Assembly (NCBI RefSeq): GCF_002240565.1
Contig: NZ_MZMO01000001.1
Span: 2,046,001-2,110,000, forward strand
DNA from: Clavibacter michiganensis subsp. insidiosus
Lineage (GTDB): Bacteria; Actinomycetota; Actinomycetes; Actinomycetales; Microbacteriaceae
Length of the DNA stretch: 64,000 nt
Reading direction: 5' to 3'
Below, piece by piece: positions 51,421 through 61,492 of the stretch. Position 1 is the first letter of the stretch. Each line of letters opens with the position of its first letter. The position numbers and the translations under genes are program-made. The notes under the pieces were generated by a model that worked only from the letters and a program-made list of their open reading frames with translations, did no database searches and was not told where the DNA came from.

Positions 51421-53889
51421 GTGACCACACCCCAGGACGGACCCGATCCCCTCCCCCGCCCGGTGCGCGGCCGTGCAGCCCGCAAGGCCGCCAAGGCCCA
51501 GAAGCTCCAGGACGCCCAGCAGCCGCCCGAGCCCCGGCTCCCCCTGATCCCCGAGGCGCCCGCGCAGGCGGCACACGCCCCTGCGGCCCCGGAGCCGCAG
51601 CCGCCGGTGATCCCGTCGACGCCGGCGCCCGCGGCGCCGGAGCCCAAGCGCGTCGCGGCACCCGAGCCGCTGCCCGCCGCCCCCGCCGAGCGCGCCCCGG
51701 AGGGCGCCTTCGCGCCGGAGCCGGCCGCCCCCGTGCCCTCGACGCCCCGCCACGCGGCTCCGGTCGCCGAGCCGACGCCCTCGGCCGCCGAGCCCCCGCA
51801 GCCCGCGGAGCCGACGCCGGCCGTCGACTCGTCGTCCTCGACGCCGCCGACCCCCGCCGCCGAGCCCGCGTCCGACGACCACGTCCCCGTCATCGGCCGC
51901 ATCCCGATCCTGTCGCTCACCCCGCAGATCGAGGACGACCTCTGGCCCGCCAAGAGCTTCGTCCACGACGTGGTGCCCTTCGGCGCGACGATCTTCCGCG
52001 AGGGCCACGACCTCATCGGCGCCGACGTCCTCCTCACCGACCCGACCGGCTTAGTCACCGCGCACCGCATGACGCTCGACGCCTCGAAGCCCGGCCTCGA
52101 CCGCTGGATCACGACGGCCCAGCTCGAGACGCAGGGCGCCTGGACCTGGCGCGTGAGCGCGTGGTCGGACGACTTCGGCACGTGGCTGCACAACGCGGAG
52201 ATCAAGGTCCCCGCGGGCCTCGACGTCGACGTGATGCTCGCCCTCGGCGCGGAGGCCCTCGAGCGCGCGGCGGCGGACGACGCCCGCGACGCCGCCGACC
52301 GGGAGGTGCTCCGCGCCGCGCTCTCCGCGATCGCCGAGGTCGACGCCACGCCGACCGCGCGCCTCGCCGCCGCGACGACCCCCGAGGTCCTCGCCGCCAT
52401 CGACCGCGTCCCGCTCCGCAGCCTCGTCACGCTCTCGCCCGAGCGCACGATCGTGGTCGAGCGCGAGCGCGCGGCCGTCGGCTCCTGGTACGAGTTCTTC
52501 CCCCGCTCCGAGGGCGCCGTCCAGCACGAGGACGGCTCCTGGACGAGCGGCACGTTCGCGACCGCGGCCGAGCGCCTCCCCGCGATCCGCGACATGGGCT
52601 TCGACGTCGTCTACATCCCGCCGGTGCACCCCATCGGCCGCACCAACCGCAAGGGCCCGAACAACACGCTCACCGCGGGCCCGCACGACCCGGGCTCGCC
52701 GTACGGCATCGGCTCCGAGGACGGCGGGCACGACTCCATCCACCCGGAGCTCGGCACGGTCGAGGACTTCCGCGCGTTCGTCCAGGCGGTCGCCGACCAC
52801 GGCATGGAGCTCGCGATCGACATCGCGCTCCAGGCGTCGCCCGACCACCCCTGGGTCACGACGCACCCGGAGCTCTTCACGACGCTGCCCGACGGCTCGA
52901 TCGCGTACGCGGAGAACCCGCCGAAGAAGTACCAGGACATCTACCCGCTGAACTTCGACAACGACCCCGAAGGGTCGTACCGCGAGATGCTCCGCGTCAT
53001 GCGCGTGTGGCTCGGCCTCGGCGTCAAGATCTTCCGCGTCGACAACCCGCACACCAAGCCGCTCGTGTTCTGGGAGCGCCTCATCCACCAGGTGATGCGC
53101 GACGAGCCCGACGCGATCTTCCTCAGCGAGGCCTTCACGCGCCCCGCGATGATGCGCACGCTCGCCAAGATCGGGTTCCAGCAGTCCTACACGTACTTCA
53201 CGTGGCGGAACACGAAGAAGGAGCTCGAGGAGTACCTCACCGAGGTCAGCCACGAGACGAGCGACTACCTGCGCCCGAACTTCTTCGCGAACACGCACGA
53301 CATCCTCACGCCCTACCTGCAGTTCGGCGGGCGGGCCGCGTACCGCATCCGCGCCGCCATCGCGGCGACCGCGTCGCCGTCGTGGGGCATCTACTCGGGC
53401 TACGAGCTGATCGAGAACGTCGCGCGCCCCGGCGCCGAGGAGAACATCGACAACGAGAAGTACGAGTACAAGCCGCGCGACTGGGCCCGCCAGGAGGAGC
53501 TCGGCGGATCCATCGCGCCGGAGATCACGCGCCTCAACGAGATCCGCCGCGAGCACCCCGCCCTTCGCCAGCTGCGGAACCTCGACGTGCACTGGAGCGA
53601 CGACGACTCGATCCTCGTCTACTCCAAGCACCTCGCGGCCGAGCACACCGGCACGGGCGAGGCCGACACGATCCTCGTGGTCGCGAACGTCGACCCGCAC
53701 TCTGCGCGCGAGACCCAGGTCTACCTCGACCCGACCCGCTTCGGCCTCGCCGAGGACGCCGTGTTCGACGTCGAGGACCTCCTCACGGGCGACGTCTACA
53801 CGTGGTCGACCTCCAGCTTCGTCCGGCTCGACGCGTTCACGCACCCCGTGCACGTGTTCCGGGTCCACCCGACCGCATCGAAGGGATGA
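51421..53889 (+). CDS. glgE: alpha-1,4-glucan:maltose-1-phosphate maltosyltransferase
   Basis: An 822-residue GH13_3 enzyme that transfers maltose from maltose-1-phosphate to the end of an alpha-1,4-glucan. Residues from about 158 ([20 protein letters not shown]) on match GlgE throughout. The nucleophile is Asp541 in [11 protein letters not shown] and the acid/base Glu570 in FLSEAFTRP; their spacing of 29 residues equals that in Streptomyces GlgE. The first 155 residues are an unusual low-complexity Pro/Ala/Glu extension with no fold. The GTG at 51421 is fixed by a leaderless-type promoter. It is coupled to glgB (ATGA) and divergent from glgP. Confidence 0.93.
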   Translation: MTTPQDGPDPLPRPVRGRAARKAAKAQKLQDAQQPPEPRLPLIPEAPAQAAHAPAAPEPQPPVIPSTPAPAAPEPKRVAAPEPLPAAPAERAPEGAFAPEPAAPVPSTPRHAAPVAEPTPSAAEPPQPAEPTPAVDSSSSTPPTPAAEPASDDHVPVIGRIPILSLTPQIEDDLWPAKSFVHDVVPFGATIFREGHDLIGADVLLTDPTGLVTAHRMTLDASKPGLDRWITTAQLETQGAWTWRVSAWSDDFGTWLHNAEIKVPAGLDVDVMLALGAEALERAAADDARDAADREVLRAALSAIAEVDATPTARLAAATTPEVLAAIDRVPLRSLVTLSPERTIVVERERAAVGSWYEFFPRSEGAVQHEDGSWTSGTFATAAERLPAIRDMGFDVVYIPPVHPIGRTNRKGPNNTLTAGPHDPGSPYGIGSEDGGHDSIHPELGTVEDFRAFVQAVADHGMELAIDIALQASPDHPWVTTHPELFTTLPDGSIAYAENPPKKYQDIYPLNFDNDPEGSYREMLRVMRVWLGLGVKIFRVDNPHTKPLVFWERLIHQVMRDEPDAIFLSEAFTRPAMMRTLAKIGFQQSYTYFTWRNTKKELEEYLTEVSHETSDYLRPNFFANTHDILTPYLQFGGRAAYRIRAAIAATASPSWGIYSGYELIENVARPGAEENIDNEKYEYKPRDWARQEELGGSIAPEITRLNEIRREHPALRQLRNLDVHWSDDDSILVYSKHLAAEHTGTGEADTILVVANVDPHSARETQVYLDPTRFGLAEDAVFDVEDLLTGDVYTWSTSSFVRLDAFTHPVHVFRVHPTASKG

Positions 53890-56483
53890 CGGACATGACC
53901 GACACCACCCCCCAGCAGGACCCCCGCGACGAGCTGCCGGGCGCCGACGTCGTCGTGCCGCCGGCCGCCGACGCCGACCCCGAGCAGGGCGCCGACGTGG
54001 CCGTGCCCGCGGCCGACGTGGCCGTGCCCGCGGCCGACGACGGCGCCGCCGAGGAGGCCTCCGCCTCCGCCTCCGCCGCCGACCCGATCCGCCTCCCCGA
54101 GCTCGCCGACCACGACCTGCGCGCCGTCGCCGAGGGGGTCCACTCCGGACCGCACTCGGTCCTCGGCCAGCACCCCGTGGACATCGACGGCGTCGGCGAC
54201 GACCTCGTCGTCGTCCGCGCGCTGCGTCCGCTCGCGGACGCGGTCTCGGTGATCTTCTCCACGGGCGCCCGCGTCGCCCTGGCCCACGTGGGCCACGGCG
54301 TCTGGCAGGGCGCGCATGTGCTCGGCCTGCAGGACTACCAGGTCGAGGCCCGCTACTCCGACGGCGGCACCTGGACGAGCGACGACCCGTACCGCTTCCT
54401 CCCCACCGTCGGCGACCTCGACCTCTACCTCTTCGGCGAGGGCCGCCACGAGCGCCTCTGGGACGTCCTCGGCGCCCACCACCGCGAGCACTGGGGCGTC
54501 GCGCAGACGTATCAGGGCGTCTCGTTCTCGGTGTGGGCGCCGCACGCCCGGGCCGTGCGCGTCATCGGCGGCTTCAACGGCTGGGACGGCGTGCAGCACG
54601 CGATGCGCCGCCTCGACGGCAACGGCGTCTGGGAGCTCTTCGTCCCGGGCGTCGAGCCCGGCGTCTCGTACAAGTTCGAGATCCTCACGCAGGCCGGCCA
54701 GTGGATCGAGAAGGCCGACCCCATGGCCCGCATGACCGAGGTCCCGCCCGCCACCGCCTCGCGCGTCGAGACGAGCGACTACCAGTGGGACGACGCCGCC
54801 TGGCTCGAGGAGCGCGCCGCGCGCGACCCGCACGACTCCCCCATGAGCGTGTACGAGATGCACCTCGGATCCTGGCGGCCCGGCCTCGGCTACCGCGAGG
54901 TCGCCGGCGAGCTCGTCGCCTACCTCCAGGAGCTGCGCTACACGCACGTGGAGTTCCTGCCGCTCGCGGAGCACCCGTTCGGCGGGTCCTGGGGCTACCA
55001 GGTCTCCGGCTACTACGCGCCCACATCGCGCTTCGGGTCCCCCGACGACCTCAAGTACCTCATCGACTCGCTGCACCGCGCCGGCATCGGCGTCATCGTG
55101 GACTGGGTCCCGGCCCACTTCCCGAAGGACGCCTTCGCGCTCGCGCAGTTCGACGGCCAGCCGCTCTACGAGCACACCGACCCCCGCCGCGGCGAGCAGC
55201 AGGACTGGGGCACGCTGGTCTTCGACTTCGGCCACTCGCAGGTCCGCAACTTCCTCGTCGCGAACGCGCTGTACTGGTTCGAGGAGTTCCACATCGACGG
55301 CCTGCGCGTCGACGCCGTCGCCTCGATGCTGTACCTGGACTACTCCCGCGAGGAGGGCCAGTGGCTGCCGAACGCGCACGGCGGCCGCGAGAACCTCGAG
55401 GCGATCTCGTTCCTCCAGGAGGTCAACGCCACCGCGTACCGCACCCACCCCGGCATCGTGATGATCGCGGAGGAGTCCACGAGCTTCCCCGGCGTCACGC
55501 GCCCCACGAGCGACGGCGGCCTCGGCTTCGGGCTCAAGTGGAACATGGGCTGGATGCACGACACGCTCGACTACGCGGCCGAGGACCCGATGTACCGCGC
55601 GTACCACCACGGCCAGATCACGTTCTCCATGGTCTACGCGTACACGGAGAACTTCCTCCTCCCCATCAGCCACGACGAGGTCGTGCACGGGAAGGGCTCG
55701 CTCGTCGGCAAGATGCCGGGCGACCACTGGCAGAAGCTCGCCAACGTGCGCGCCTACCTCAGCTTCATGTGGTCGCACCCCGGCAAGCAGCTGCTGTTCA
55801 TGGGCCAGGAGTTCGGGCAGGTGTCCGAGTGGAGCGAGGAGCGCGGGCTCGACTGGTGGATCCTCGACCAGCCCGTCCACCGCGCCCTGTTCGACCTCGT
55901 CGGCTCGCTGAACCGCACCTACGTCGACACCCCGGCGCTGTGGGCGCTCGACAACGACCCGGCCGGCTTCGAGTGGATCGACGCGGGCGACGCCGGGCGG
56001 AACGTGCTCGCGTTCCTCCGCCGTGACCGCGAGGGCAACCAGGTCGCCGTCGTGCACAACTTCTCCGGAGCGCCCATCTCGGGCTACCGGCTGGGGCTGC
56101 CGCAGCCGGGCGTGTGGGAGGAGATCCTCAACACCGACGCCGAGCAGTTCGGCGGGTCCGGCGTCGGCAACCTCGGCGCCGTCCACGCGGGCGACGAGGG
56201 CTGGCACGGCCGTCCCGCCTCCGCCGAGCTCACCCTCCCGCCGCTCGCGGGCCTCTGGTTGCGGCTGAAGCAGGATCCGGCCGACCTCACGCCCGTCGAG
56301 GCGCCCGCGCACGCGGCCCCCGACGCGGACGAGTCGCGTGCCGACGGCACGCCGTTCGCCGAGGCCACCGCCGCGCCCGTCCTCCCGCAGTCGCCCGACG
56401 CGCGGCCGCCCGTCGAGGGCCTGTCCGCGACGGATGACGCCCCGGGATCCGACGACGGCACCCCGCGGGTGCCCACCGTCTGA
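53886..56483 (+). CDS. glgB: 1,4-alpha-glucan branching enzyme GlgB
   Basis: An 865-residue GH13 enzyme that makes alpha-1,6 branches. After a low-complexity N-terminus (residues 1-65) come a family N1 domain ([20 protein letters not shown]), a CBM48-like domain ([22 protein letters not shown]), the catalytic barrel with Asp476 ([11 protein letters not shown]) and Glu529 (MIAEEST), and a [12 protein letters not shown] block. The last 70 residues after LWLRLKQ form a second low-complexity acidic tail. The ATG at 53886 overlaps the glgE stop; a second ATG three codons on is also possible. Together GlgE and GlgB build branched glucan. Confidence 0.95.
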   Translation: MTDMTDTTPQQDPRDELPGADVVVPPAADADPEQGADVAVPAADVAVPAADDGAAEEASASASAADPIRLPELADHDLRAVAEGVHSGPHSVLGQHPVDIDGVGDDLVVVRALRPLADAVSVIFSTGARVALAHVGHGVWQGAHVLGLQDYQVEARYSDGGTWTSDDPYRFLPTVGDLDLYLFGEGRHERLWDVLGAHHREHWGVAQTYQGVSFSVWAPHARAVRVIGGFNGWDGVQHAMRRLDGNGVWELFVPGVEPGVSYKFEILTQAGQWIEKADPMARMTEVPPATASRVETSDYQWDDAAWLEERAARDPHDSPMSVYEMHLGSWRPGLGYREVAGELVAYLQELRYTHVEFLPLAEHPFGGSWGYQVSGYYAPTSRFGSPDDLKYLIDSLHRAGIGVIVDWVPAHFPKDAFALAQFDGQPLYEHTDPRRGEQQDWGTLVFDFGHSQVRNFLVANALYWFEEFHIDGLRVDAVASMLYLDYSREEGQWLPNAHGGRENLEAISFLQEVNATAYRTHPGIVMIAEESTSFPGVTRPTSDGGLGFGLKWNMGWMHDTLDYAAEDPMYRAYHHGQITFSMVYAYTENFLLPISHDEVVHGKGSLVGKMPGDHWQKLANVRAYLSFMWSHPGKQLLFMGQEFGQVSEWSEERGLDWWILDQPVHRALFDLVGSLNRTYVDTPALWALDNDPAGFEWIDAGDAGRNVLAFLRRDREGNQVAVVHNFSGAPISGYRLGLPQPGVWEEILNTDAEQFGGSGVGNLGAVHAGDEGWHGRPASAELTLPPLAGLWLRLKQDPADLTPVEAPAHAAPDADESRADGTPFAEATAAPVLPQSPDARPPVEGLSATDDAPGSDDGTPRVPTV
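53991..54032 (+). repeat. two-copy 21-base tandem repeat in glgB
   Basis: GCCGACGTGGCCGTGCCCGC plus one G is repeated exactly twice in frame, followed by a further seven bases of a third copy. It encodes ADVAVPA twice in the disordered N-terminal region of GlgB, so copy number may vary between strains. Confidence 0.85.
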
Positions 56484-56499
56484 CCGGACCGCGCACATG

Positions 56500-56539
56500 A
56501 CGACGGCGCCGCATCCCCTCGGGGATGCGGCGCCGTCGT
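56500..56539. terminator. 19-pair terminator between glgB and thioredoxin/TPR gene
   Basis: A perfect 19-pair inverted repeat (56500-56518 with 56521-56539) with a two-base loop. It lies between convergent genes, 17 bases after the glgB stop, and should end transcription both ways. Confidence 0.8.
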
Positions 56540-56558
56540 CGTCGTGGCGGGACGCGCG

Positions 56559-57554
56559 TCAGTAGAGGAGGCGCGTGAGCTGGCGGCGTGCCACGGCGAC
56601 CCGCGGGTCATCCAGGCCGACCACCTCGAAGTGCTCGAGCAGGCGCTGGCGCACGGCCTCGCGGCCCTCGGCGTCCGCCGACGGGAACAGCTCGAGCAGG
56701 CGCGTGAACGCGTCCTCGACGTGCCCGCCGGAGAGGTCGAGGTCGGCGACGAGCAGGTGCGCTTCCACGTCCTCGGGCGCGGCCGCGGCGGCACTGCGGA
56801 TCTCGTCCGCCGCCTTCCCGTCGAGCCGGTGCAGGAGGCTGACCTGCGCGAGGCCGGCGACCGCGAGGGCGTCGCGCGGGTTCTGCGCGATCGCCGTGCG
56901 GTACTCGGCGGCGGCCGACGCGTAGTCGCCCTGCTCGATGAACGCGTACGCCTCCGCGTGGTGCGGCGGCAGCGGCTCCTCGACCGGGGCGGCGGGCTCC
57001 GCGGAGGCGTCGGGAGCGACGGCCCGGCCGGTCACGCCGTTCTGCTGCGCCAGCTCCAGCACCTGCTGGATGACGTCGCGGACCTGGTCCTCGGGGATCA
57101 CGCCCGCGAAGAGCCCGACGGGACGGCCGCCGATGAGCGCGGCGACCGTGGGGACGGTCTGCGCCTGGAAGGCCTGCCCGAGCTGCGGGCTCTGGTCCAC
57201 GTCGATGCGCACGAGCAGCACGCGGCCGGCCTGCTCGGTGACCACGCGCTCGAGCACGGGCGACAGCTCGCGGCTCGAGGCGAGCCCCGTCGACACGAGC
57301 TCCACGATGACGGGCACCACGGACGAGATGTCGAGGAACTGCGTGAACGAGGCGTCGTCGGCCGCGAGCACGAGGCCGGGGACGTCGACCGTCTGCGGGG
57401 CGCCCGTCCCGTCGACGGGGGCACCGGGGGCGTCCGGCGCACCCGCCGCGGGCGATCCGCCCGCGGGCGCGGCCGGCGCCTGCGCCCGGTTCACGAGCGA
57501 GGACAGGTCGACCGCGCCGCGGAGGCTGGCGGCGGAGGGGGGCACGTTCGTCAT
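56559..57554 (-). CDS. thioredoxin/tetratricopeptide co-chaperone-like protein
   Basis: A 331-residue protein resembling the CnoX/YbbN type. An Ala/Pro-rich N-terminus (about residues 1-60) is followed by a thioredoxin fold (VPGLVLAADDASFTQFLDISS ... QTVPTVAALIGGRPVG), here lacking a CxxC active site. A C-terminal TPR-like region (HHAEAYAFIEQGDYASAAAEYRTAIAQNPRDALAVAGLA) follows. Lack of both redox cysteines fits a chaperone or holdase role. The ATG overlaps the upstream gene's stop (ATGA), so the two are coupled. Confidence 0.85.
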   Translation of the reverse strand: MTNVPPSAASLRGAVDLSSLVNRAQAPAAPAGGSPAAGAPDAPGAPVDGTGAPQTVDVPGLVLAADDASFTQFLDISSVVPVIVELVSTGLASSRELSPVLERVVTEQAGRVLLVRIDVDQSPQLGQAFQAQTVPTVAALIGGRPVGLFAGVIPEDQVRDVIQQVLELAQQNGVTGRAVAPDASAEPAAPVEEPLPPHHAEAYAFIEQGDYASAAAEYRTAIAQNPRDALAVAGLAQVSLLHRLDGKAADEIRSAAAAAPEDVEAHLLVADLDLSGGHVEDAFTRLLELFPSADAEGREAVRQRLLEHFEVVGLDDPRVAVARRQLTRLLY

Positions 57555-59404
57555 GGGAGCTCCTTGGCCGAGGTGATGTGGGTGCTGGAGGCGTAGAGGC
57601 GGATCTTCTCGCCCGAGTTCACGGGAGGCACGTACATGAGCATCTGCGCCGTGCGGACGGTGTCGAAGCCCTTCGCCGAGTCGGTGAGCCCGGTGATCGC
57701 CTGGACCTCCGGGTTCGCGTTGACCTTCGCGCCCTCGGCGGTCGGCTTCGCGACGATGCCCAGCTGCACGGTGACGCTCACGAGCGCCCCCGACTCGACG
57801 GTCGACATCGCCACGGGCGTCGCCGTGTCCGCCGTGGCGGCGAACTCGACCGTGCCCGTCTCGCCGATGGACGCCGGGAAGTCGGTCTTGCGCTTCGCAT
57901 CCTGCGCCCGCACGCCGTCGTCGGTCGGGTCGAAGAGGCCGGCGTACTGGCTGGCGTCGCCCTTGTTGAGCACGTCCGCGTAGGCCGCGGAGAGCTGATC
58001 CGGCTGCACGGCCAGGAGCTTCACGTCCGCCGCGAGCCGCGCCGCGCCGATGGCGGCCGGGGCCACGTCCGGGAGCGCCGCCGTGGTGGAGATGGGCATG
58101 GCGTAGAGGACGCGGTAGTTGTCGCGCGGGCTGTCCTGCACGAGCGTCAGGGACAGCGTGGGCGCGTCCTCCGTGTCGGGGTCCTTGACGACCGCCGCGA
58201 CGGTGCGCGGCCAGGTGAGCGTCGCCTGCGGCAGCGTCAGCTGGAGGTCGCCGGCCGGGATGGCGGGGACGGCGGCGATGTCGGGCTTGGCCTTCCGCAC
58301 CTGGTAGTCCGAGGTGCGCTCCTGCAGCGCCGGGCCGGCGAACCGGGGCGTCAGGGCGGCGGCGTCGAGGGACTGGTCCGCCGCGGTGGAGACCTCGGAC
58401 ACGCGGGAGACGATGCGGTCGGCCTGGTCCTGGCTGACGACGGGCGGATCGGCGTCCTCCGCCTCGCGGGCGGCATCGAGCGACGAGGTCGGGGTGGGCG
58501 TCGCGCTGGATCCCGCACCCGCGGCGAGGTCGGCCGGCGCGCCCTGCGCGGTGCAGCCGCTGAGCGCGAGGCCGGTGACGACGAGGACGGGCAGCGCGAC
58601 GAGGCCGCGACGACCGCGGCCCTTGGGCGCCACGGGTGCTGCCCCGGAGCCGGCCGTGAGGGCCGCTCGACGGGCGGCCGGGCCGATGCGCGGGATCCGC
58701 GGGCCGCCGCGCGGAGGCAGGTTGCGGCGCGGGCCGCGGCTGCGGCGCAGGTGGCGGAGCGCGAGGAGGTAGAGGACGAGCCCGACCACGAGCAGCACGA
58801 TGCCGCCGACCACGAGCGGGACGACCCAGGGCGACTCGCCCTCGGACGGCCACGACAGCTCGACGTCGGCCGGCGCCGCCGCCTGGCCGTCGGTGGCGAG
58901 GATGAGGCTCACGTCGTCCGGGAGCCGGGTGCTGAGCGACACCTCGCCCTCGCCGGTCTGCTCGGAGAGCCAGAGGTCGGACCCGCGGGGATCGGTGACG
59001 GTGGGCGTCGCCTCGGCGGCGGTGCCCGACGCGTCGGCGCCCGAGGCGCCTGCGGTGGGGCTCGGCGACGGCGTGGTCGCCTCGGGCTGGACGACCTGGC
59101 TGGTCAGCGCGCCCTGCTCGTCCATCGCGATGCGCGTGTACGGGCTGCTGCCCACCCACGCCTCCACGTCGGACGCGGGGCCGTAGGCGGCGAAGACCTC
59201 GCCGTCGCCGCGGACGACCGTGTCCTGCAGACCCGGGTGCGCGTTGAGCGTCTTCCCGTCGACGATCGTGTACGCGGCGCCGCCGGCGGAGGACGTGGCC
59301 GCGGTGATGCGGTCGGGTCCCGCCAGGAACGTGTGCTGGGCGATCCCCAGCCCGATCATGAGGGCCGCGACCACGAAGGTCGCGATCGCCAGGACGAATC
59401 GCAC
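57551..59404 (-). CDS. membrane protein with internal lipobox-type signal (possible fusion)
   Basis: A 617-residue protein I do not recognise. A first membrane span is at residues 3-23, then an extracellular-type stretch to about 190 with Thr/Ser/Pro-rich linker, a second span at about 193-215, and a basic cytoplasmic loop to 266. Residues 267-283 form a third hydrophobic segment ending in LSGC (Cys284), which is a textbook lipobox. The remaining 330 residues look like an extracytoplasmic beta-rich domain with no catalytic motif. It reads like a membrane protein fused to a lipoprotein. The GTG at 59404 has GAGAGGAG before it. Confidence 0.78.
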   Translation of the reverse strand: MRFVLAIATFVVAALMIGLGIAQHTFLAGPDRITAATSSAGGAAYTIVDGKTLNAHPGLQDTVVRGDGEVFAAYGPASDVEAWVGSSPYTRIAMDEQGALTSQVVQPEATTPSPSPTAGASGADASGTAAEATPTVTDPRGSDLWLSEQTGEGEVSLSTRLPDDVSLILATDGQAAAPADVELSWPSEGESPWVVPLVVGGIVLLVVGLVLYLLALRHLRRSRGPRRNLPPRGGPRIPRIGPAARRAALTAGSGAAPVAPKGRGRRGLVALPVLVVTGLALSGCTAQGAPADLAAGAGSSATPTPTSSLDAAREAEDADPPVVSQDQADRIVSRVSEVSTAADQSLDAAALTPRFAGPALQERTSDYQVRKAKPDIAAVPAIPAGDLQLTLPQATLTWPRTVAAVVKDPDTEDAPTLSLTLVQDSPRDNYRVLYAMPISTTAALPDVAPAAIGAARLAADVKLLAVQPDQLSAAYADVLNKGDASQYAGLFDPTDDGVRAQDAKRKTDFPASIGETGTVEFAATADTATPVAMSTVESGALVSVTVQLGIVAKPTAEGAKVNANPEVQAITGLTDSAKGFDTVRTAQMLMYVPPVNSGEKIRLYASSTHITSAKELP

Positions 59405-59626
59405 GGGTGTCTCCTCTCGTGTCGTCGCGGGCGGCGGCCGCATGAGCGGCGATCGGATGACGACCGCCGCGGCCGACGAGCACGGGTGCTCTCGCGACGC
59501 TCCGCCGTGCTGCAGGCGGACCGGCGGCGGACGACGACATCGAAGGATACCGGACGACCCTGGGAGCGCCTCGCCGCGGGCCCGCCGGGGCCGGGAGACG
59601 CACCGGGCCGCGCGCCGCCGACTCGG

Positions 59627-59632
59627 TAGGAT
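59627..59632 (+). promoter_or_regulatory. -10 box of coiled-coil gene
   Basis: TAGGAT, with a leader of about 50 bases bearing GAAGGAG. On the other strand a TATCCT at 59544-59549 is a weaker candidate for the membrane-protein gene. The rest of the 284-base gap shows nothing more. Confidence 0.4.
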
Positions 59633-59688
59633 CGGCACCTGCTGCGCCCCGCCCGGCGTCCGCGAGCCGCCCGCGAAGGAGTATCCCC

Positions 59689-61464
59689 GTGCCCCACGAC
59701 GACACGCCGTTCAGCCCCGCCATGCGCGGCTACAACCGCGACGAGGTCGACCGGGCCGTCGCCGACCTGCGCCGCGAGCTCATCCGCTCGAACCAGCAGG
59801 GCGCGGAGCTCCGGGCCGAGGCCGAGCGCCTCCGCCGCAGCGAGCAGGAGCTGCGCGACGAGCTGGACGAGGTCGGCAGCCCCACGTTCGCCGGCCTCGG
59901 CAGCCGGCTCGAGGCCACCCTCCGCGTCGCCGAGGAGCAGTCGACGCGGCTGGTCGCCCAGGCGGACGCGGACGCCGCCCGGCTCCGCCGCGCCACCCAG
60001 GAGGAGACGGACGCGCAGCGCGCCGAGGCCGAGGCGACCGCCCGCCACCTCGTGGACTCCGCGCGGGCGCAGGCCGCGCAGATCCTCGACGCCGCGCGCC
60101 GCGAGGCGGACGACCTGCACGAGCGCGCGGACGACCGCGCCGAAGGCCTCCGCAGCGACGCCGAGCGCGAGGCCGCCGCCCTCCTCCTCCGCACGCGCAC
60201 CGAGGTGGCCGACCTCCGTGCCACCGCGGAGCGCGACACCGACGCCCAGCGCGCAGAGGCCGCCCGCGAGGTCGCGGAGCTCCGCGCCCGCGTCGACCGC
60301 GAGACCGCCGAGGCCCGCCGCGACGCCGCCGACCTCGCCCGCGACACCGTGCTCGCCCGCGGCGCGCTCGAGCGCGAGCTCGCCGACGCGCGCGCACGCC
60401 ACGACGAGTCCGTCGCCGAGGAGCGCGCCGAGCTCGACCGCGACGTGCGCGAGACCGAGGAGCGGCTGCGGCTCGACGAGGAGACCCGGCGCATCGCCCT
60501 CGCCCAGCTCGACGAGCAGACCCGAGCCGACCTCGACCGCGAGATCGAGCAGGCGCGCACCGACTGGGACCGCGAGCTCCAGGCGTCGCGCGACGACTTC
60601 GACCGCCGGATCCACGCGGAGCGCACGGCCTTCGACCGCGACGTGGAGGAGACCCGCGCCGCCCTCGAGCGGGAGATCGCCGAGACGCGCGAGGCGCTCG
60701 AGCTCGAGCTGGCGACCGCCCGGGGCGACCTCGCGCGCGACGAGGATGAGGCCCGCACCGACCTCGCCCGGGACATCGCCCAGGGCACCGAGCGCCTGGA
60801 GCGCGAGACCCGGGCGACGCGCGCCCAGCTCGAGCTCGAGGCCGTCACCGCGCGCGCGTCCCTCGAGCGGGAGATCGCCGAGGCCGAGGCCCTGGAGGCC
60901 GACCGCCGGGAGGCCGAGCGCCTCCGCCTCGAGCGCGAGGCCGCCGAGACCCGGCGCGAGATCGCCGCCGAGGCCGACGAGGCGCGCCTCCTGCTCAGCC
61001 GCGAGATCGAGCAGGGCCACCTCGACCTCGACGCCGAGATCACCGCCCGGCGCGACCACGACGCCCGCGACGCCGCCGAGCGCCAGCGCGAGGCCGCCGA
61101 CCGCACGGCCGCGTACCTCGGCGAGGCGGAGGCGCGGCTGCAGGAGGTCACGGCCCTGCTCGCCTCCACGCGCGCGGAGGCGGAGGTGCTCGCGGTCGAG
61201 AGCCGCGAATCCGCGCGGAAGGTGCGGGAGGACGCCGACCACGACGCGCGCGCCGCCATCGCCGACGCGGAGCGCCGCGCCCGCGAGACCGTGGCGGATG
61301 CGGAGCGCCGTGCGCGCGAGGCGGTCGCCGACGCGGAGGAGCGCCTCGACCGCATTAGGATCGAGCGCGAGGCGGTGGCCGCGTACCTCGAGAACGTCCG
61401 CGGCGTGCTGACCCAGGCGGACGACTCCTCCTCCGACGACGACGAATCCCCCATCGCGCGCTGA
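59689..61464 (+). CDS. DivIVA-like long coiled-coil protein
   Basis: A 591-residue protein dominated by Glu, Arg, Ala and Asp. The N-terminus FSPAMRGYNRDEVDRAVADLRREL resembles the membrane-targeting DivIVA/Wag31 domain (GY-x-x-DEVD). Nearly everything after residue 40 predicts as one uninterrupted coiled coil made of E-R-E-I-A/R-A-D-x units. There are no membrane spans or cysteines. A cytoskeletal or polar-scaffold role is inferred. The GTG at 59689 has GAAGGAG upstream. A long open frame on the opposite strand is a composition artefact. Confidence 0.75.
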   Translation: MPHDDTPFSPAMRGYNRDEVDRAVADLRRELIRSNQQGAELRAEAERLRRSEQELRDELDEVGSPTFAGLGSRLEATLRVAEEQSTRLVAQADADAARLRRATQEETDAQRAEAEATARHLVDSARAQAAQILDAARREADDLHERADDRAEGLRSDAEREAAALLLRTRTEVADLRATAERDTDAQRAEAAREVAELRARVDRETAEARRDAADLARDTVLARGALERELADARARHDESVAEERAELDRDVRETEERLRLDEETRRIALAQLDEQTRADLDREIEQARTDWDRELQASRDDFDRRIHAERTAFDRDVEETRAALEREIAETREALELELATARGDLARDEDEARTDLARDIAQGTERLERETRATRAQLELEAVTARASLEREIAEAEALEADRREAERLRLEREAAETRREIAAEADEARLLLSREIEQGHLDLDAEITARRDHDARDAAERQREAADRTAAYLGEAEARLQEVTALLASTRAEAEVLAVESRESARKVREDADHDARAAIADAERRARETVADAERRAREAVADAEERLDRIRIEREAVAAYLENVRGVLTQADDSSSDDDESPIAR

Positions 61465-61492
61465 GCGCGCGCCCACTCGGAGGCCACGAGAC

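Noticed and set aside
51246..53885. Upstream in-frame extension of glgB across glgE
   Set aside because: It reads through glgE in the wrong frame; the ATG at 53886 overlapping the glgE stop fits the family start.
59689..61464. Tandem DNA repeat or CRISPR-like array in the coiled-coil gene
   Set aside because: Units vary in sequence and length and follow codon periodicity; no constant repeat with unique spacers exists.
59730..61487. 585-codon open frame antisense to the coiled-coil gene
   Set aside because: Its Ser/Arg-only content is the mirror of the Glu/Arg/Ala codons on the other strand; there is no ribosome binding site and no family resemblance.
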